From positions 45,567 through 109,566 of the forward strand of contig NW_003546537.1 in the NCBI RefSeq assembly GCF_000090795.2: 64,000 nucleotides of DNA, given 5' to 3'. The notes below the pieces were generated by a model. The model searched no databases. It saw nothing but the letters and a program-made list of their open reading frames with translations, and was not told the DNA's origin. This stretch comes from Amphimedon queenslandica (lineage: Eukaryota; Porifera; Demospongiae; Haplosclerida; Niphatidae). Below are positions 22,086-34,527 of the stretch, one piece after another; the stretch's first letter is position 1; every line of letters begins with the position of its first letter. Both the position numbers and the translations under genes were made by a program.

Positions 22086-22671
22086 TTGTGTAATAATGAG
22101 TAGGCGTATCAAACGCGTGCGCCAATGCACATGCTCAGTAGCACTACAACAAAATGAAAGCAATGGAGGACAGGAGGCTCAGAAAAAGGTACTTTATCAA
22201 CAGATTTAGGCTTTAGGTTGACATATCTAATCTATTTTCAGGCTATAATATCTGTAAGAGTATAATTTAGGTCAGGAACAGAGATCCCGTGCTTGCCATC
22301 TGGCCCGTGTATTGATCTCACTTTGCCTGGCCATCTTATTTAGCCATTAAGGTTAAGACAACCATTGATTTGAACATGGAAGGAGAGCAGTGAACTCTAC
22401 ATGCATGGATTATTGGTCTGTGTGTCGATCTAAAGTTGTCTGGACTCCGGAGACTCCCTATTCCCTGGCTGTGAACCTGTCGGTTTCTGCCGCAAGCTCC
22501 CAGGCAAAAGCCCAGACTTCATTGACAGTTGAATTGAATTCCAGCTTATTTAGCTGTCCAATATGTTGCTTTGTATATTTTATTTTATAAAAATTTTTTT
22601 GTAAAAACCACAGGGATACATCACACTTGTAGCATAGGTGGTGCCTTTGATACACCCACTCATTATACAAG
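22086..22671. mobile_element. TIR element, tandem copy 2
   Basis: Same orientation and same ends as copy 1 (TAATGAGTAGGCGTATCAAA on the left, GCCTTTGATACACCCACTCA on the right). It is shorter by about 20 bp and clearly diverged. The two copies are separated by 124 bp that hold a second GACACCCCCACTGGGGATAC / GCAACGGGGGTGTTATCAAC hairpin repeat. Confidence 0.75.
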
Positions 22672-22856
22672 ACTACTTTGAAAATCAGCAGTAAGTAATC
22701 ACACAAAAAACACACTGAATATAAAAACTTACTTGATACCAAGTCAGAAAAAATATTGACCACTTAACACTACAATACTACACTTTAACGACATCACACA
22801 ATACAACATAAATACTACAAGCAATACAGTATCATAATTGTCATTATAATTGTCGA

Positions 22857-23790
22857 ACTCGTTCCTATAGTTTTAGCCCCTCCACTTCGTGAATTTAATT
22901 AAAATAGTGGTATTTTGGGCAACAATTAGAGTTTAGGGCTATTAATATTATTAATTTCGCTTGAATCTAATCGCTTTTAGTCCCCGGTAGCTAAACGAAC
23001 TTGTTCCAATTGTTTTAACATCTCCTAGTTGTGAATTTAATTCAAAAAGTAGAATTTTGGGCAATAATTAGAGTTTAGGGCTATGAATATTATTAATTTT
23101 GCTTAAATCTAGTCGGATTTAGTCCCTAATAACTAAACAAACTTGTTCCAATTGTTTTAGCCACTCCCACTTGTCAATTTAATTCAAAAAGTGGAGTTTT
23201 AAGCAATAATTACAGTTAAGGGCTATGAATATCATTAATTTTGCTTGAATCTAGTCGGTTTTTGTCCCTAGTGACTAAACAAACTTGTTCCCATTGCTTT
23301 AGCCCTTACCAATCATGAATTTATTTCAAAAAGTGGCATTTTGGGCAATAATTAGTCATTAGGGTTATGAATATCATTAATTTTCCCTTAATCTAGTCGG
23401 TTTTAGTCCCTAGTAACTAAACAAACTCGTTTCTATTGTTTTAGCCCCTCCCAGTCGTAAATTTAATTCAAAAAGTAGCATTTTGGGCAATTACTAGAGT
23501 TTAGGACTATGAATATCATTAATGTTGCTTGAATCTAGTCTGTTTTAGTCTCTAGTAACGAAACGAGCCAATTCTGATTGTGCTAGTCCCTCCCAGTTGT
23601 GAATTTAATTTAAAAAGTGGAATTTTGGGCAATAATTAGTGTTTAGGGCTATGAATATTATTAATTTTGCTTGAATTTAGTAATACCCAGTCCCCCCTAA
23701 GTAAACGAACTCGTTCCAATTGTGCTAGCCCCTCCTAGTCATTAATTTCATTTAAATACTCAATTTTTAAGCAATAATTTGAATTTCATA
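22857..23790. repeat. Tandem array, 142-bp unit, about 6.5 copies
   Basis: Unit starts (AACTYGTTCCAATTGTTTTAGCC) occur at 22856, 22998, 23140, 23282, 23424, about 23565 and 23708, so the period is 142 bp. Other unit landmarks are AATTTAATTCAAAAAGT, TTTTGGGCAATAATTAGAG, GGGCTATGAATAT and GCTTGAATCTAGTC. Units differ by roughly 10-20 percent by eye. The array ends about 10 bp before the first open codons of the piggyBac-like gene. Confidence 0.9.
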
Positions 23791-23798
23791 CCGTCTAA

Positions 23799-25248
23799 TT
23801 GTACTGTACATGTAGGTGTTCTCCATCTGATGAAAGTTCTGAAGATGATGATAGCAGTGACAGTGAGAAGAAGGAGGAGGAAGAAGAAAAGGAGTCTACT
23901 TTTATTGATGGTGAGGATTTTGATGGTCTTCCCTGTACATTAAAGCTTAAGAAGAAAGTGAGTGCTTATGCACTTGATGTTTCTCTTCAATCTGGAAGAT
24001 ACCCAGAGTTTAAAGGTTTGGAAGGTCCATCACCTGTTGTTGATCATTCTATGAGTCCTTTTGATCTTGTCAAACTTTTTTGGCCGGATTCATTATGTGA
24101 GTTGACAGCCAAAGAAACTAACAGGTATGCCATTGTACATCGTAAAATTAGGAAGTGGAAAAATTGTAACTACTGAAGTTTGGGCATTTTTAGGGATAAC
24201 TGTAGTGATGGGAATTCATCATTTGCCTAAAATAGACAATTACTGGAGCTCTGACCCTTTACTTGGTGTTGAATCTGTTAAAAAGAGTCTCATAATACGT
24301 TTTGGGCAATTAGAGGTAACATACATTTGGTAGATAACTGCAGTGTAGAGAAAACATCAAGCCTGAGTTAGAAGCTCAAGCCTGTAGTTGAAGTTTTAAG
24401 TCATACATATTTGGCCCATTTTAATCCTGGTCAAGAGCTTTCATTAGATGAAGCCATGGTTAAGTACAAAGGTAGGAGCAGTGGGAATGTTAAAATGCCC
24501 AAAAAACGCACTAAAAAATGATTCAAGGTTTGGTCTTGCTCAAATGCTAAAACAAGTTACTGGTGTACTTTTCAGGTGTATGATGGTATGTCAGTCCATC
24601 CAGTAACAGGTAAGAAAGTGTCTGAACATGGACTAGTAAAGAGAGTTGTTGGTGATCTTTTAGTTAGTTTCACTGGACTGAATCATGTAGTTTATATGGA
24701 CAACTTTTATACTAGCAGCAATATTACACAGGAACTTGCCCAACAACAAATTTACACAGTAGGAACAACAAAATCCAATGCAAATGGTTTTCCAAATGAG
24801 CTAAAAAATGTCACACTGCCCAAGGGTGAGTATGTAGCAACAATATTGTGTACTTTGTTTTAAATTAGTTCGTTTTATTAGCAATGTTTTTCCAGAAGCA
24901 ATGCCTCATCAAGTGCCATGTATGCAATTAGATGGCATGTTTGCTTATCAGAGTATCCCACCTCTCCTTCCTGCTTATAACAAATTTATTGGTGGAGTTG
25001 ACCTCACTGATCAGCTTTGGAGAACATATGGCTATGATAGAAAGTCCAAAAGATCATGGATTCATCTGTTCTGCTGTTTCTTTGATTTGGCAATCAATGA
25101 TGCTTACATTATTCACAAAGCTACATACAAAAGCAAGGGGCTCGTTCCATTGAATTTGTTAGAATTTTGTATTAAACTTTGTCATACACTTCTTGACAAT
25201 TATCAAGGGAGACAAAGGAGATCTAGAGGTATTGAGAGACAACAATAG
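23799..25248 (+). pseudogene. piggyBac (PGBD-type) transposase
   Basis: The family cuts and pastes DNA at TTAA through a DDD RNase H-like core. Seen in order: an acidic Ser/Asp/Glu N-terminus (23817-23910), the MSPFDLVKLFW start of the DDE_Tnp_1_7 domain (24051), WAFLGITVVMGIHHLPKIDN (24182), SLDEAMVKYKGRSSG with the first Asp (about 24445), VYMDNFYTSSNITQEL with the second Asp (about 24690), and YNKFIGGVDLTDQLWRTYGY with the third Asp (about 24977), then a WIHLFCCFFDLAINDAY end. All three catalytic Asp are kept. Breaks: a frame change near 24165, stops near 24366 and 24519 (KKRTKK*FKVW), and about 60 missing codons near 24840-24900, where the normal family segment before FPEA is lost. No C-terminal Cys-rich domain is seen. 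TTAA-flanked ends were not found. Confidence 0.85.
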
Positions 25249-25868
25249 GTACCTTCCATTGAATATCACATTTGAAAAGCTACCGAGGTAGGGTGAAAGA
25301 GAGGTAGGTGTCACTGTATTAGCACAAAGCCAGAAGGTCAACGTAGTTATACTTCTTTTGCATGTTCATGTTGCCATGTTCTCTTATTTAGGTCAGGTTG
25401 TTTCGAAGACTATCACAGGTCCCAATGAAGGTTTTTGTAGTGATTTTTCATAAGCATTGTTATCTTATTCTTGTCAAGTTTCGTTTCTAGGTCATACTGT
25501 AGTGAGGACTTTCACCACTTTGGAGAGTATTTAGCAATAATTTAGGAGATAGCAGGTAAATGAAATTCATGTCAATTTGCACTTATTTGACTTACTAGAG
25601 CATTGGTAGTGGTTGGAGTCATTTGGACTAGACAGGTCTCCATTTAACTCATTACCTGACAATTTGTTTTAGAACTACAAAAAGGTAATAATTATTAATA
25701 AAAAAGCAATTACTACGCCATTTTTTAGAGCAAACACGTGTGTTTTACAGGAAACCACACCTAAACCACACCATCTTGGCAGAAATTGGTAATGAATAAT
25801 ATTAGTGGTAAAATAGAAACCATAGGAAACAATAGAAAAGTGAAAGAATGCTTTGTCGGCACATTGAT
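25249..25868. other. No gene seen
   Basis: Sequence between the piggyBac remains and the next MITE. Small ORFs only. Confidence 0.5.
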
Positions 25869-26147
25869 CAGTGGCGGATCTATGGGGAGGCCAGGGGGGG
25901 CAATGCCCTCCCAAAAATTTTCTGGAGTAATATAAACTTAGGTTTACCTATGAAAACTGTGAAGCAGCTGCAGTACTGGACTATGTAAACAATCTTTAAA
26001 CCACAAAGGAGCTCATTTTAGCAGGCTTAGTCTTCATAATTTTTACTTCCCAAAAAGTTTTGCACAAGTTTAGTTGACCACACCCCCTAATTACCCCTCC
26101 CATCTCACAATTGCCCCCCCAAAAATTAAATTCTAGATCCGCCCCTG
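25869..26147. mobile_element. hAT-type MITE, 279 bp
   Basis: Ends CAGTGGCGGATCTA and, inverted, CAGGGGCGGATCTA. The 8-bp flanks are ACATTGAT (25861-25868) and ACTTTGAT (26148-26155), one difference. The subterminal poly-G/poly-C tracts (GGGGGGGCAATG and CCCCCCCAAAA) are typical of this MITE group. Confidence 0.85.
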
Positions 26148-26662
26148 ACTTTGATGTAATTGCTATTCAACACTTTTTTGCAAGAAATTGACTATCGTTG
26201 ATGATATTGGTTGAATCATTGATTGAATGAAATCTGACACAAATGAAGTATGTAAAAGCAATGAAACTGGTTGTAGTAAATGCAGCAGCTAAAATCTATG
26301 TAGGTGCAAGCAGTTTAGGTGCTTTGGAGCACTTTTAAGTGAATGGAATAGAATTTGCAGGTCTACTGAGAGCTCTTGAAAGGCACAAAGATACTCTATG
26401 AAACACGATCAAAATGGCTGCTTGGGCATGGTCAAGGGGTGTGGCATCAAAAAATGCACCTAATTTGAGGGGTTTCCTTGACAACATGTATAATTCAAAA
26501 CGTCCTAAAGACTAATTTTTATAAATTTCATTGTGTAAGGAAAAGGATTAAAAATGACTTGTTACTATGACAACAGAATGCATAATTAATACTATAATAC
26601 TGGAGTTATTAGAGTTATGTCTAATAATGTTAGTCTAGTAAGTAGATGCTTTTTCTTTTTTT
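26148..26662. other. No gene seen
   Basis: Non-coding stretch downstream (3') of the SAMD3-like gene. I looked for a CACTA terminus matching CACTACAAAAACTAG (the candidate end at 32964) and found none. Confidence 0.4.
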
Positions 26663-28804
26663 TCAGGAAGCAGCTGGGCCAAGACTGATGACACTTTTCT
26701 TTTTTATTCCTGGTTTCTTTCCAAAGAGACATTCTAATATGCTATAGAGATTGCTACATCCTACAGTGTATTGTATATTGTACACATAAAAGGCAATCAT
26801 TAGTGCCACAGGAGCTTCAGCTGCAGGTATCTTGCAATAAACAGATTTTGCAATGATGAGACACTTTAGATGCATTGCGGAAGTTTTTGGTACCCTGAAA
26901 AAGAACACAAGGCTGAAGCAATGAAACTCTTTGTGCAGCAGACTCTGTAGACTCATTTTATAATTATTATTATTATTGTTTTGCATTACTTTTAGATTAC
27001 CATACATTACTGGACAATTTTTGAGCAATCAGCTTGAGATTAGGTGTCTGGTAGCATATAATATAAGCAATCAATGCAAGTAATGAACGTCCTTCTAAAG
27101 TTGATAGTATGCAAACTAATTAATTTTGATTATTTTGGTACCTTCAGGCATTTCTTTATCGAGAAATAGAAACATTTTCTCAGCATTGTTGTCCTTCTCT
27201 GGAAGAGATAACAGCATCAATCATTTCCATCCACACTTTAGCCATTATTGCTGTAATTTCTTGATTGAATATTTTATTCATTTCTCTCTGGATCTATATT
27301 TGAAAATAAAATCAGTGTACATTGTTTAAGATTAATAGCTACATGTACGTCAAGATATTCTTTTAGAGGTAAATACATACTTAGGACTATCTTCACTGGT
27401 TTTTGATTTGTCAATATCTCAGTGCATCTAAGTGTAAAAGTATGCTGCATTAATTTTTCTTAACTTTTGAGTTAGGATTGATCTTTTGACACTCTTTACG
27501 TAAACTTTCACATGTTATTCAAGACATACCTTGTCTTCTCCTTATCAATCTCAAGTGGAGGAAACTCTGAAAACAATTTTGGTGATGGTGAAATGCAAAT
27601 GGTTTTGAAGGCATTTCACTTTCGCCAATGGAGGTCTTCATTTTTATGCGTACTCTTCCAGATGTTCCTATGAGGTACTTCATTCTATCTCTCAAAGCTT
27701 GACCCATGAACTTTTGTTTAAATCATGAAATGAAATATTAAAAAAACAATCAAATAACGTACATTTCCATTACGAGATTGTAGAAAGGGCCAACTCTTAA
27801 ATGTCAAGTTTGCAATGTATTCATATTCCTCAGTTGTAGGATAACTTTGGAAGTAAAAAATACTTGCAGATATTATAGTGATAAACTTTGTCCAATCAGA
27901 ACCTTATTCTTCAATACCTCATTAACAAAAGAAACAGTTTTCAGGTAAGTGGAATGGCCTTGGAAGTAGTTTCTCTTGTTTACGCTTTGTTGAGCATTCC
28001 TTCACAGCTACAACCCCAGAAGGTTTCATATAATCTGATGTACTTGTTTCTTCTTAATGCTATAAATTTGTAATAATCAAGTGGCAGTTCTTTGCTTACA
28101 TTAGCATTCACCATTTCAAGAGTTGCATCTTTGGTATCCTAAAAAATGTACATGTAGTGTAATGTAAATCATTTTTACATACTGATATACTTACATTAAT
28201 ATCAGACATTTCAACACAAGATTCATTGTCAATGCTGTAAAAAATAATATTTTATAGATAATGAAAAAATTACATGTCATTTACCAAATCTATGTCTACA
28301 TCATGAAGTGTTTGAATTGCTTGGTTGGTGTCTACCTAAATTCAACACATACATTTTTAAAAATTTAACATGTATAAAGTTTAATAATAATATAATAATG
28401 TATAACGTATAATTCTAAAAGTATGTGTACAAAATGGTTCACAAAATTTGTGGCAAATGTTTCATTTTCAAAATTTATATTATTTTGGACAAATATATTT
28501 GAAGAATTTTTATAAAAATATGATGACTGACTAGATTATTGGTACGTTACCTCCTTTATAGCTTCATATACCCTTAATTTTTTGCATGGAGATGATAATA
28601 AAGGTTGAAAGGCATCAGCACCAACAAAATGGCCATTGCTATAGCAGCACCATCCATATCTGCTTCTAAAATGGAAAAAGTAAATCATTCCCATTAATAC
28701 GTTACACCTTGAAATGAGGTGATAACTTCATCAGTGATACACAAACTTGGCAATGTTCTTAGCCAGCTGGTAACTTGATGAACAGTTTTTGTGTAAAAAT
28801 CCAT
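26663..28804 (-). pseudogene. SAM-domain (SAMD3-like) protein, multi-exon, decayed
   Basis: Reading leftwards: exon 28804-28708 starts MDFYTKTVHQVTSWLRTLPS and goes on to ITDEVITSFQ, the first two helices of a SAM domain. The next exon (about 28664-28560) gives EADMDGAAIA, the SAM mid-loop, and in a shifted frame CKKLRVYEAIK, the last SAM helix. Small acidic exons follow (28290-28070). Then comes ISASIFYFQSYPTTEEYEYI-ANLTFKSWPFLQSRNGN (about 27885-27765), a segment shared with proteins annotated as SAMD3-like in many animals. Next is LRDRMKYLIGTSGRVRIK (27519-27707), and the C-terminal helix block EAPVALMIAFYVYNIQYTVG (26663-26890). It faces away from the + gene at 29016 (head to head, 211 bp between start codons). 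Function is unknown; SAM domains make oligomers or bind RNA. A frameshift in the SAM exon suggests a dead copy. Confidence 0.65.
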
Positions 28805-28973
28805 GCTATACGAGAAAAATGTCTAAATTAGGGCACTGATACGAAGTATTCACAAAATCTAATAAATAAAATTACTGCTAAATTACCAGCTACTGAGTGG
28901 TTCAAGAGTGCTAAAGAGAAGAGAGTGGAGCAATGAGTTCTTGCATGCAGCTGTATTGGTCAGGCTGCACTAA

Positions 28974-31900
28974 TTAAAGTAGGTGGGGTTTCATGTTTCC
29001 TAGCAATGGAACAACATGGTATTTGTATGTACTGTCTGTTCTCAGTTTGCTGCTAGGACTTATCTTCCCGTATTGAGCCATATTGGTTCTGTGCACAGGT
29101 TTGGAGTAACCAGGATTGAATGTAGTATTGATGGGAGTCCAGCAACCTATACTACAACTACTTATGAATCCTTTCGGACACATGTATACAGAAAGTATCA
29201 TGATGTTTATTACATTCAGGATTCGCATATAAATTCATAACAGTCTGGTATTTCAAGGGATCATATTATATCTATAGACATGGAAGATGGTACTGTTACT
29301 GGCATGCTTACACCTTCATGAGAAGAAATTGCCGGAGCATCGCAACCAGTTTGTGGGCACGATGAAATTACACTAGCATCTGCTTTATTTCAACAAAAGA
29401 CATTGGAAGAAAGAAAAGTAACTCATACAACATTAAATGGTATCATTGGCAATGTGCAGGCTCTGTGGAATTTATCATTAAGTAAGATTCAGCAACACAT
29501 GAGAAAAGACGGAAACAGCGATTTTGATATTGAAGACCTGCCATCAAAGAATGCTCATCCTTTTCAAGGTTGGGAAACAGATCATCTGCGATAAAAATAT
29601 TTCAAGGAAACTCTGAATTATATTGTAAGAAATGCATGACAATCAAAAAATAAATAATCAACTTAATTAAAACAATCAATTTCTGTGGTCACTTTTTTCA
29701 AAATAGGAACCAAACAGAAGAGTTCTGGGTACTACTTTTGCAACTATAAATGGTCAGTGAAACGACATGAAAGACATTTGCTGTGACATGCCACTTCTGG
29801 AATCTTTACAGCAGCTTCTACCTTCTAACGTTATAAGAGACTATGTAAGGGCATGCACATGCAGTGTACATTACATGTATAATATTAAAGGTAAACACAT
29901 AGTAACTACTTTTCCTTCATTTCATTTATGACCTTTTATTTATTTACTTAAAACCTTACCTGTGTAAATTTCCCTGTACCGTATACAGAGGGAAGATTTG
30001 GCAAATTAATGTGAATGATCATGTAAACTTTTCACCAGAAAAATTCCCTTCACAAATCACAGTACAAATCACTGTATACATGTAAATGTATGTAAACCTA
30101 TTATACATGTACAAGTACATTTTTCCTCACATGCAATGGAAAATGGACTACTTGGTGACTTCTTTGATGGCTCTTTGTTCAAAGCTCAACCATTATTCAG
30201 TTGATCCTTGTGGTTTACAAATACAGCTGTATTGTGATGAAGCTAAGATATGCAACCCTACTGGATCACACAGAAGAGTTCATAAATTGGGTAAATGTAT
30301 AATAAGTATATGTGGGTAATAAAATTAATACAGTTCAAGAATTTCTTCATGCATTTTATTATCACATTTTGTGCTTTTATCTTTGTATACGTTTATTTTA
30401 TTACACTCTTGGTAACCTTCCACCAAGACTGAGATCAGCACTAAACAGTATTCAGTTACTTACTGTGTGCAAGTATAGAGATATTGTCCATTATGGAATT
30501 GATACCGTACTTGAACCAATAGTGGAATCTGTAAAACGTTTGGAAGAAGTAAGATATCATGAAATGATGTTATCATTAAAATTATTAAAAAGATGGTGTG
30601 AAATTTGAGATTGATGGTGAAACATATACATTGAGAGGAACAATTACAATTATATCAGCTGGCAATTTATCAGCACAACTACATGGTGGCTACAAAGCAT
30701 CAAATGCAGCACTCAGAAAATGTCGCTTTTTAATGGCAGTTGATGACGACATGCAGACAAAGGTACATGTATATTTAGAATTACTATACTAATAATTGCC
30801 CCTTAGTTTTCAGAACAAGACTTTCAACTTCAAACTATAAACACATATAACTCCAATTGTAGAGATTTAGGAGGTGTTTTGCATTATCATGTAGTGACTA
30901 CATATGGAATAGTTCGGAATAGCATTTTAAACACTATGAGATTCTTTCATGTAGCAACGGGGTTACCTATTCATGTAATGCATGGCCATCTTGAAGGATC
31001 ACTGCATTTAGTTAAGGAAATGTTAAAGGATCTTGTTTACATGAAAAAGTTGTTTTCAGTCAAGCAACTAAATGACAGAATTAAATCATTTGCTTATGGT
31101 CATGTCAATACCAAAAGTAAGCCATCGTAAATAACTGAAATATCAAAAGAAATCACTCTATCTCAATCAGGTAAAATTATTACTTAATTAATTAATGCTT
31201 GAAATTATCTACATATACATAGCATCTCAAATGTGTTGCTTCGCAGGTTTTCTACCACTATTAATTGGTAACTTTGTTCCACCTGAGGACACAAAATGGC
31301 TCAACTTTCTAATGCTTTTAACGTGCATTGATTATTCATTTGCTCCTGTAATGACAGAGTCCAAATGCGATTGCTTGGCTTTGTTAATTGAGGATTTTTG
31401 AGTGACTTTAAAGACTTGTATGAACAGAGATCAACACCAAAAACGCACTAAATGATTCATATCCCATCATGGATAAAAAGGTGCTATCATAGTATTAATA
31501 CATTAAATTATTCCCAAATACTTCAAGATGTGGCCCATTATTATACCTTTGGTGTATGAGGTGAAGCATTCATACTTTAACAACTGGTAAGAATTACAGG
31601 AAACTTCAAAAATATGTTGAAAACGCTGTCAGTTAGACATTAACGATATATGTGTTAACAACTGTCACAACGAGAAAGTTTTCTCATGAAACCAGTAACC
31701 TCAGGAAAAGGTTAGTTACATCATTGTATTCATAATTATACTACACTAGACATTATGTTTACATGTACATAGCAGCTATCAAAACAACAGCAGAAAGTTT
31801 AGACGAAATTTCACTGATTATGCAAATATACCCAGGCATAACATTTAACATTGTTTAAAAGTTTGTTTCATTGTTGTGACTTACATGTATTATGTACTTA

Positions 31901-32690
31901 CTATTGCAGGAGTAAATGCTATGACAGTTACTGGTGTATCTTATCAAAAAAAACCATGTGGTCATTGTTAAGTTTGATCACGATAACGAGCCAATTTTTG
32001 GAATTATACAACAATTCCTGTCCACTACAGAAATGGAAATATTAATCACATTGACATGACTACAGTGGAACCTGTACTAACAATCACCTGAGTTGTAAGG
32101 CCACCCTCTATTGCAGCCATGAGCCAAAGTCCCGATCGAGATCTATACAAAAGGATAAGCTATTGACTTGTCTAATGCGTCCCTGTGTAATACGTAAAGC
32201 GGCTGCTCGTCCAAGTCCCCTGTGATCCGATAGAACCTTGCTACTCTGGCCAACCGGATACCACACCCTTTATTAATTATTGTTGAGTTTATTACTTTAT
32301 TCAGTTTAATAATAAATGATTTATGATGTATCAATCAATTCAATTAACTTTCTTGACCTGTATAAACAGGCCATTCTATTACAGAATGGTCAATGGCTGT
32401 ATTACAGAGGCTGACCTGTAATGCAGCCACCTGCATAATCAGGCCATTTGAAACTGGCCCAAGGGTGACCGGATTAAGCAGGTTTCACTGTAGAAACAAT
32501 TGGGTATTCAAGTCACTATCATTCCTACATGGTACGTGAACAATCCTCTTCATCAACAATCATAACTACGTTTGCAGAATTATGTGATAATCATCCTCTA
32601 GCACTCTCATTAAACTATGAAACCACTAATCGAACACAAAATACACATTATGTAGTACTTAAATATCATGTTTTCTTACATTAATTTTAA
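28974..32690 (+). pseudogene. C2H2-led transposase-like protein of a metazoan repeat family
   Basis: Starting at ATG 29016: a C2H2 finger (CTVC...HIGSVH), then blocks in the fixed order of a large repeat-associated family that I recall from fish, cnidarians and sponges. These are VTHTTLNGIIGNVQALWNLS (29420), NGLLGDFFDGSLFKAQPLF (30143), CDEAKICNPTGSHRRVHKLG (30234), LGNLPPRLRSALNSIQLLT (30410), DGETYTLRGTITIISAGNLS (30613), ALRKCRFLMAVDDDMQTK (30708), FHVATGLPIHVMHGHLEG (30943), LPLLIGNFVPPEDTKWLNF (31257), ITGNFKNMLKTLSVRH (31590), CGHC-KFDHDNEPIFGIIQQ (31955) and VREQSSSSTIITTFAELC (32533). Breaks: stops near 29320 and 29593, frame changes near 30188 and 30600, a stop near 31131, and a Tc1/pogo-type MITE at 32063-32490. 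The reaction is not known to me. The paired SAM gene and multi-exon form argue for a DNA transposon. Confidence 0.65.
32063..32490. mobile_element. Tc1/mariner-pogo (Tigger-like) MITE, 428 bp
   Basis: Ends CAGTGGAACCTGTACTAACAATCACC and, inverted, CAGTGAAACCTGCTTAATCCGGTCACC, with TA on both sides (32061-32062 and 32491-32492). It lies within the last coding block of the C2H2-led gene: coding similarity stops just before it (GIIQQFLSTTEMEI) and resumes just after it (HYHSYMVREQ). Confidence 0.9.
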
Positions 32691-32819
32691 TAATTAACAT
32701 TAAAATAATGCAACTTACAGTGTCAACTCCCAAGCTTGCTAAAAACTCTAAAGAAAACAAGATGTAAAATCTGTAAAATTCAAGGTGTCAATAGACTCAT
32801 GGTTTTATCTACTTTGGGG

Positions 32820-32964
32820 GTGTAGGAGTTAATATAATGTGTATTAGTGAAGGTGAGCGTCACCCTCATAGAATGGAAAAGGTGGAGGTCACCTTCATGC
32901 ATCATTTCACTCCCTGGGAGTGAATCCTTTCAAAAGTGCAATTGATCTGCTAGTTTTTGTAGTG
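32820..32964. other. Candidate CACTA-type terminus of the C2H2/SAM element
   Basis: Read inward from 32964 on the minus strand the sequence is CACTACAAAAACTAGCAGAT. It is followed by imperfect palindromes GGTGAGCGTCACC, GGAGGTCACC and TTCACTCCCTGGGAGTGAA within 130 bp, a plausible subterminal array. The matching left end was not found, so this stays a candidate. Confidence 0.3.
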
Positions 32965-33072
32965 TGATGATAACAAGATAAAAAATAGTGTCCTGACACA
33001 TGAAGAGCTCAAGAATACATGTGCAGTAGGGCTGTAGCTATAGTTACACACATCTCATGCTTTAAATGAGAG

Positions 33073-34316
33073 ATGGAAGCTGAAGTAGCTTTAGCCTTGC
33101 TGTTTAGAAGGCATATAGTAGAAAAGAGGAGAGCACCTTGTGCTATGAAGAGAAGAGACAGAGCTAAGAGACAGAAATCATTTGCTGCAAAACAAGCTAG
33201 AGAGAGGTTGTTGTTTGCCATCATATTATTGGCAACATGCACATTTACTTTGATGAAACCTAGAAAAGTTCTGTGGTCAAATGAGAAGTGGAATTTGGTG
33301 GGAAGAGACAGTATTAGAAGGATTTGGTGATAAGGACTAGATTGAGAACTTCCACATCGGTCGTTCGACATTCATTTACTTGTGTAATGAAGTTAGGGAG
33401 GAAATTTAGAAAAGTGATACAGTTATGAGAAAGTCTTGCTTGGTTCAAAAGAGGGTTGGAATAGCATTGTGGTTTTTGTCATGTGGCAGTGATTACAGAA
33501 CAATTGGCCATCTTTTTAGTGTTTCAAAGTCATTGGTATGTTTGGTTCTAAGGGAGTTCTGTCATGCTGTTCATGGAGTACTGTTACCAAAATTCATTAA
33601 GTTTCCAGAAGGTGATGACTTAAAAGCAGTTGTAGATGGTTTCAAACACAAATATGGGTTTCCACAGTGTGTTAGAGCAATTGATGGTTCACAGATACCA
33701 ATTATATCTCCACAACAGTACACAGCTGATTACTACAATCGAAAAGGATGGCATTTAATTATTTTGCAGGGCACTGTAAACCATCAAGACTTATTTACTG
33801 ATGTATATGTAGGCCTGCCAGGACGAGTCCACGATGCAAGAGTTTTCACCATTTCAGCTATTTATCAAATATCACGGAGGGAACCTTTTGCCAGATTGGG
33901 GAATGAATTTTAACTCTGTAAATGTTCCACTTGTTTTCCTTGGTGATCCAGCTTACCCACTACAGCCATGGTTAAAGAAGCCATTTATTTATAACGGTAA
34001 TTTGACTGATGCACAGAAAAAGTTCAATTACAGATTAAGTCACGCTTCAGTTATAGGAGAACATGCTTATGGACAACTCAAGGGAAGATGGTGTTGTTTA
34101 CTGAAAAGATTAGATATCAGTGTTAACCAAGTACCAGAATTAGTGGCATCATGTTGTGTTCTAGACAATGTCTGTGAAATTCATGGTGATTCCTTTGATG
34201 ATGATTTGCTACATGGTGTACCAGGAAATAGCAATCACATTGGAAACACACACACAATAAGCAGTGATGGTGAAAACATAAGAAATGCACTCATGGCTTA
34301 CTTTGAACAACTTTAA
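33073..34316 (+). pseudogene. PIF/Harbinger transposase (HARBI1-like)
   Basis: HARBI1-type transposases cut and paste with a DDE core, together with a Myb-like partner. Seen: a basic N-terminus (33073-33330), NFHIGRSTFIYLCNEVREEI in another frame (33350-33408, then a TAG), the HTH-like DYRTIGHLFSVSKSLVCLVL (33493), RAIDGSQIPIISPQQ with the first Asp (about 33679), WHLIILQGTVNHQDLFTDVY (33750), the GLPGRVHDARVF motif (33812), a frame change near 33860, GDPAYPLQPWLKKPF with the second Asp (about 33945), and SVIGEHAYGQLKGRW with the Glu (about 34055). The tail is acidic and ends with TAA at 34314. The core DDE residues are all kept, but the stops and frameshift make this copy inactive as assembled. 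Tail-to-tail with the partner at 34528. Confidence 0.85.
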
Positions 34317-34527
34317 GCAATCAATCATTTATATGTACATGTTATGCAAGAATAAATATTATATGGTTGTGTAATATTTGTGTTCAGTTATATAGTGAAT
34401 AATTCTATAACTTGTACAGTGTCATTCTTATTTTGCTTTCTCTTATTCACTCTCTCTCTCTCTTCTCTCTCACACCATGTCTCAATATTCATACTGAAAT
34501 TGTTAGGCATATGAGGGTGGACCAGGC

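Noticed and set aside
23799-25248. Domesticated piggyBac gene
   Set aside because: Two stops, a frame change and a missing segment; no sign of preserved reading.
26148-26662. Left terminus for the C2H2/SAM element
   Set aside because: No inverted match to CACTACAAAAACTAG or to the boxes at 32820-32964 was found by eye.
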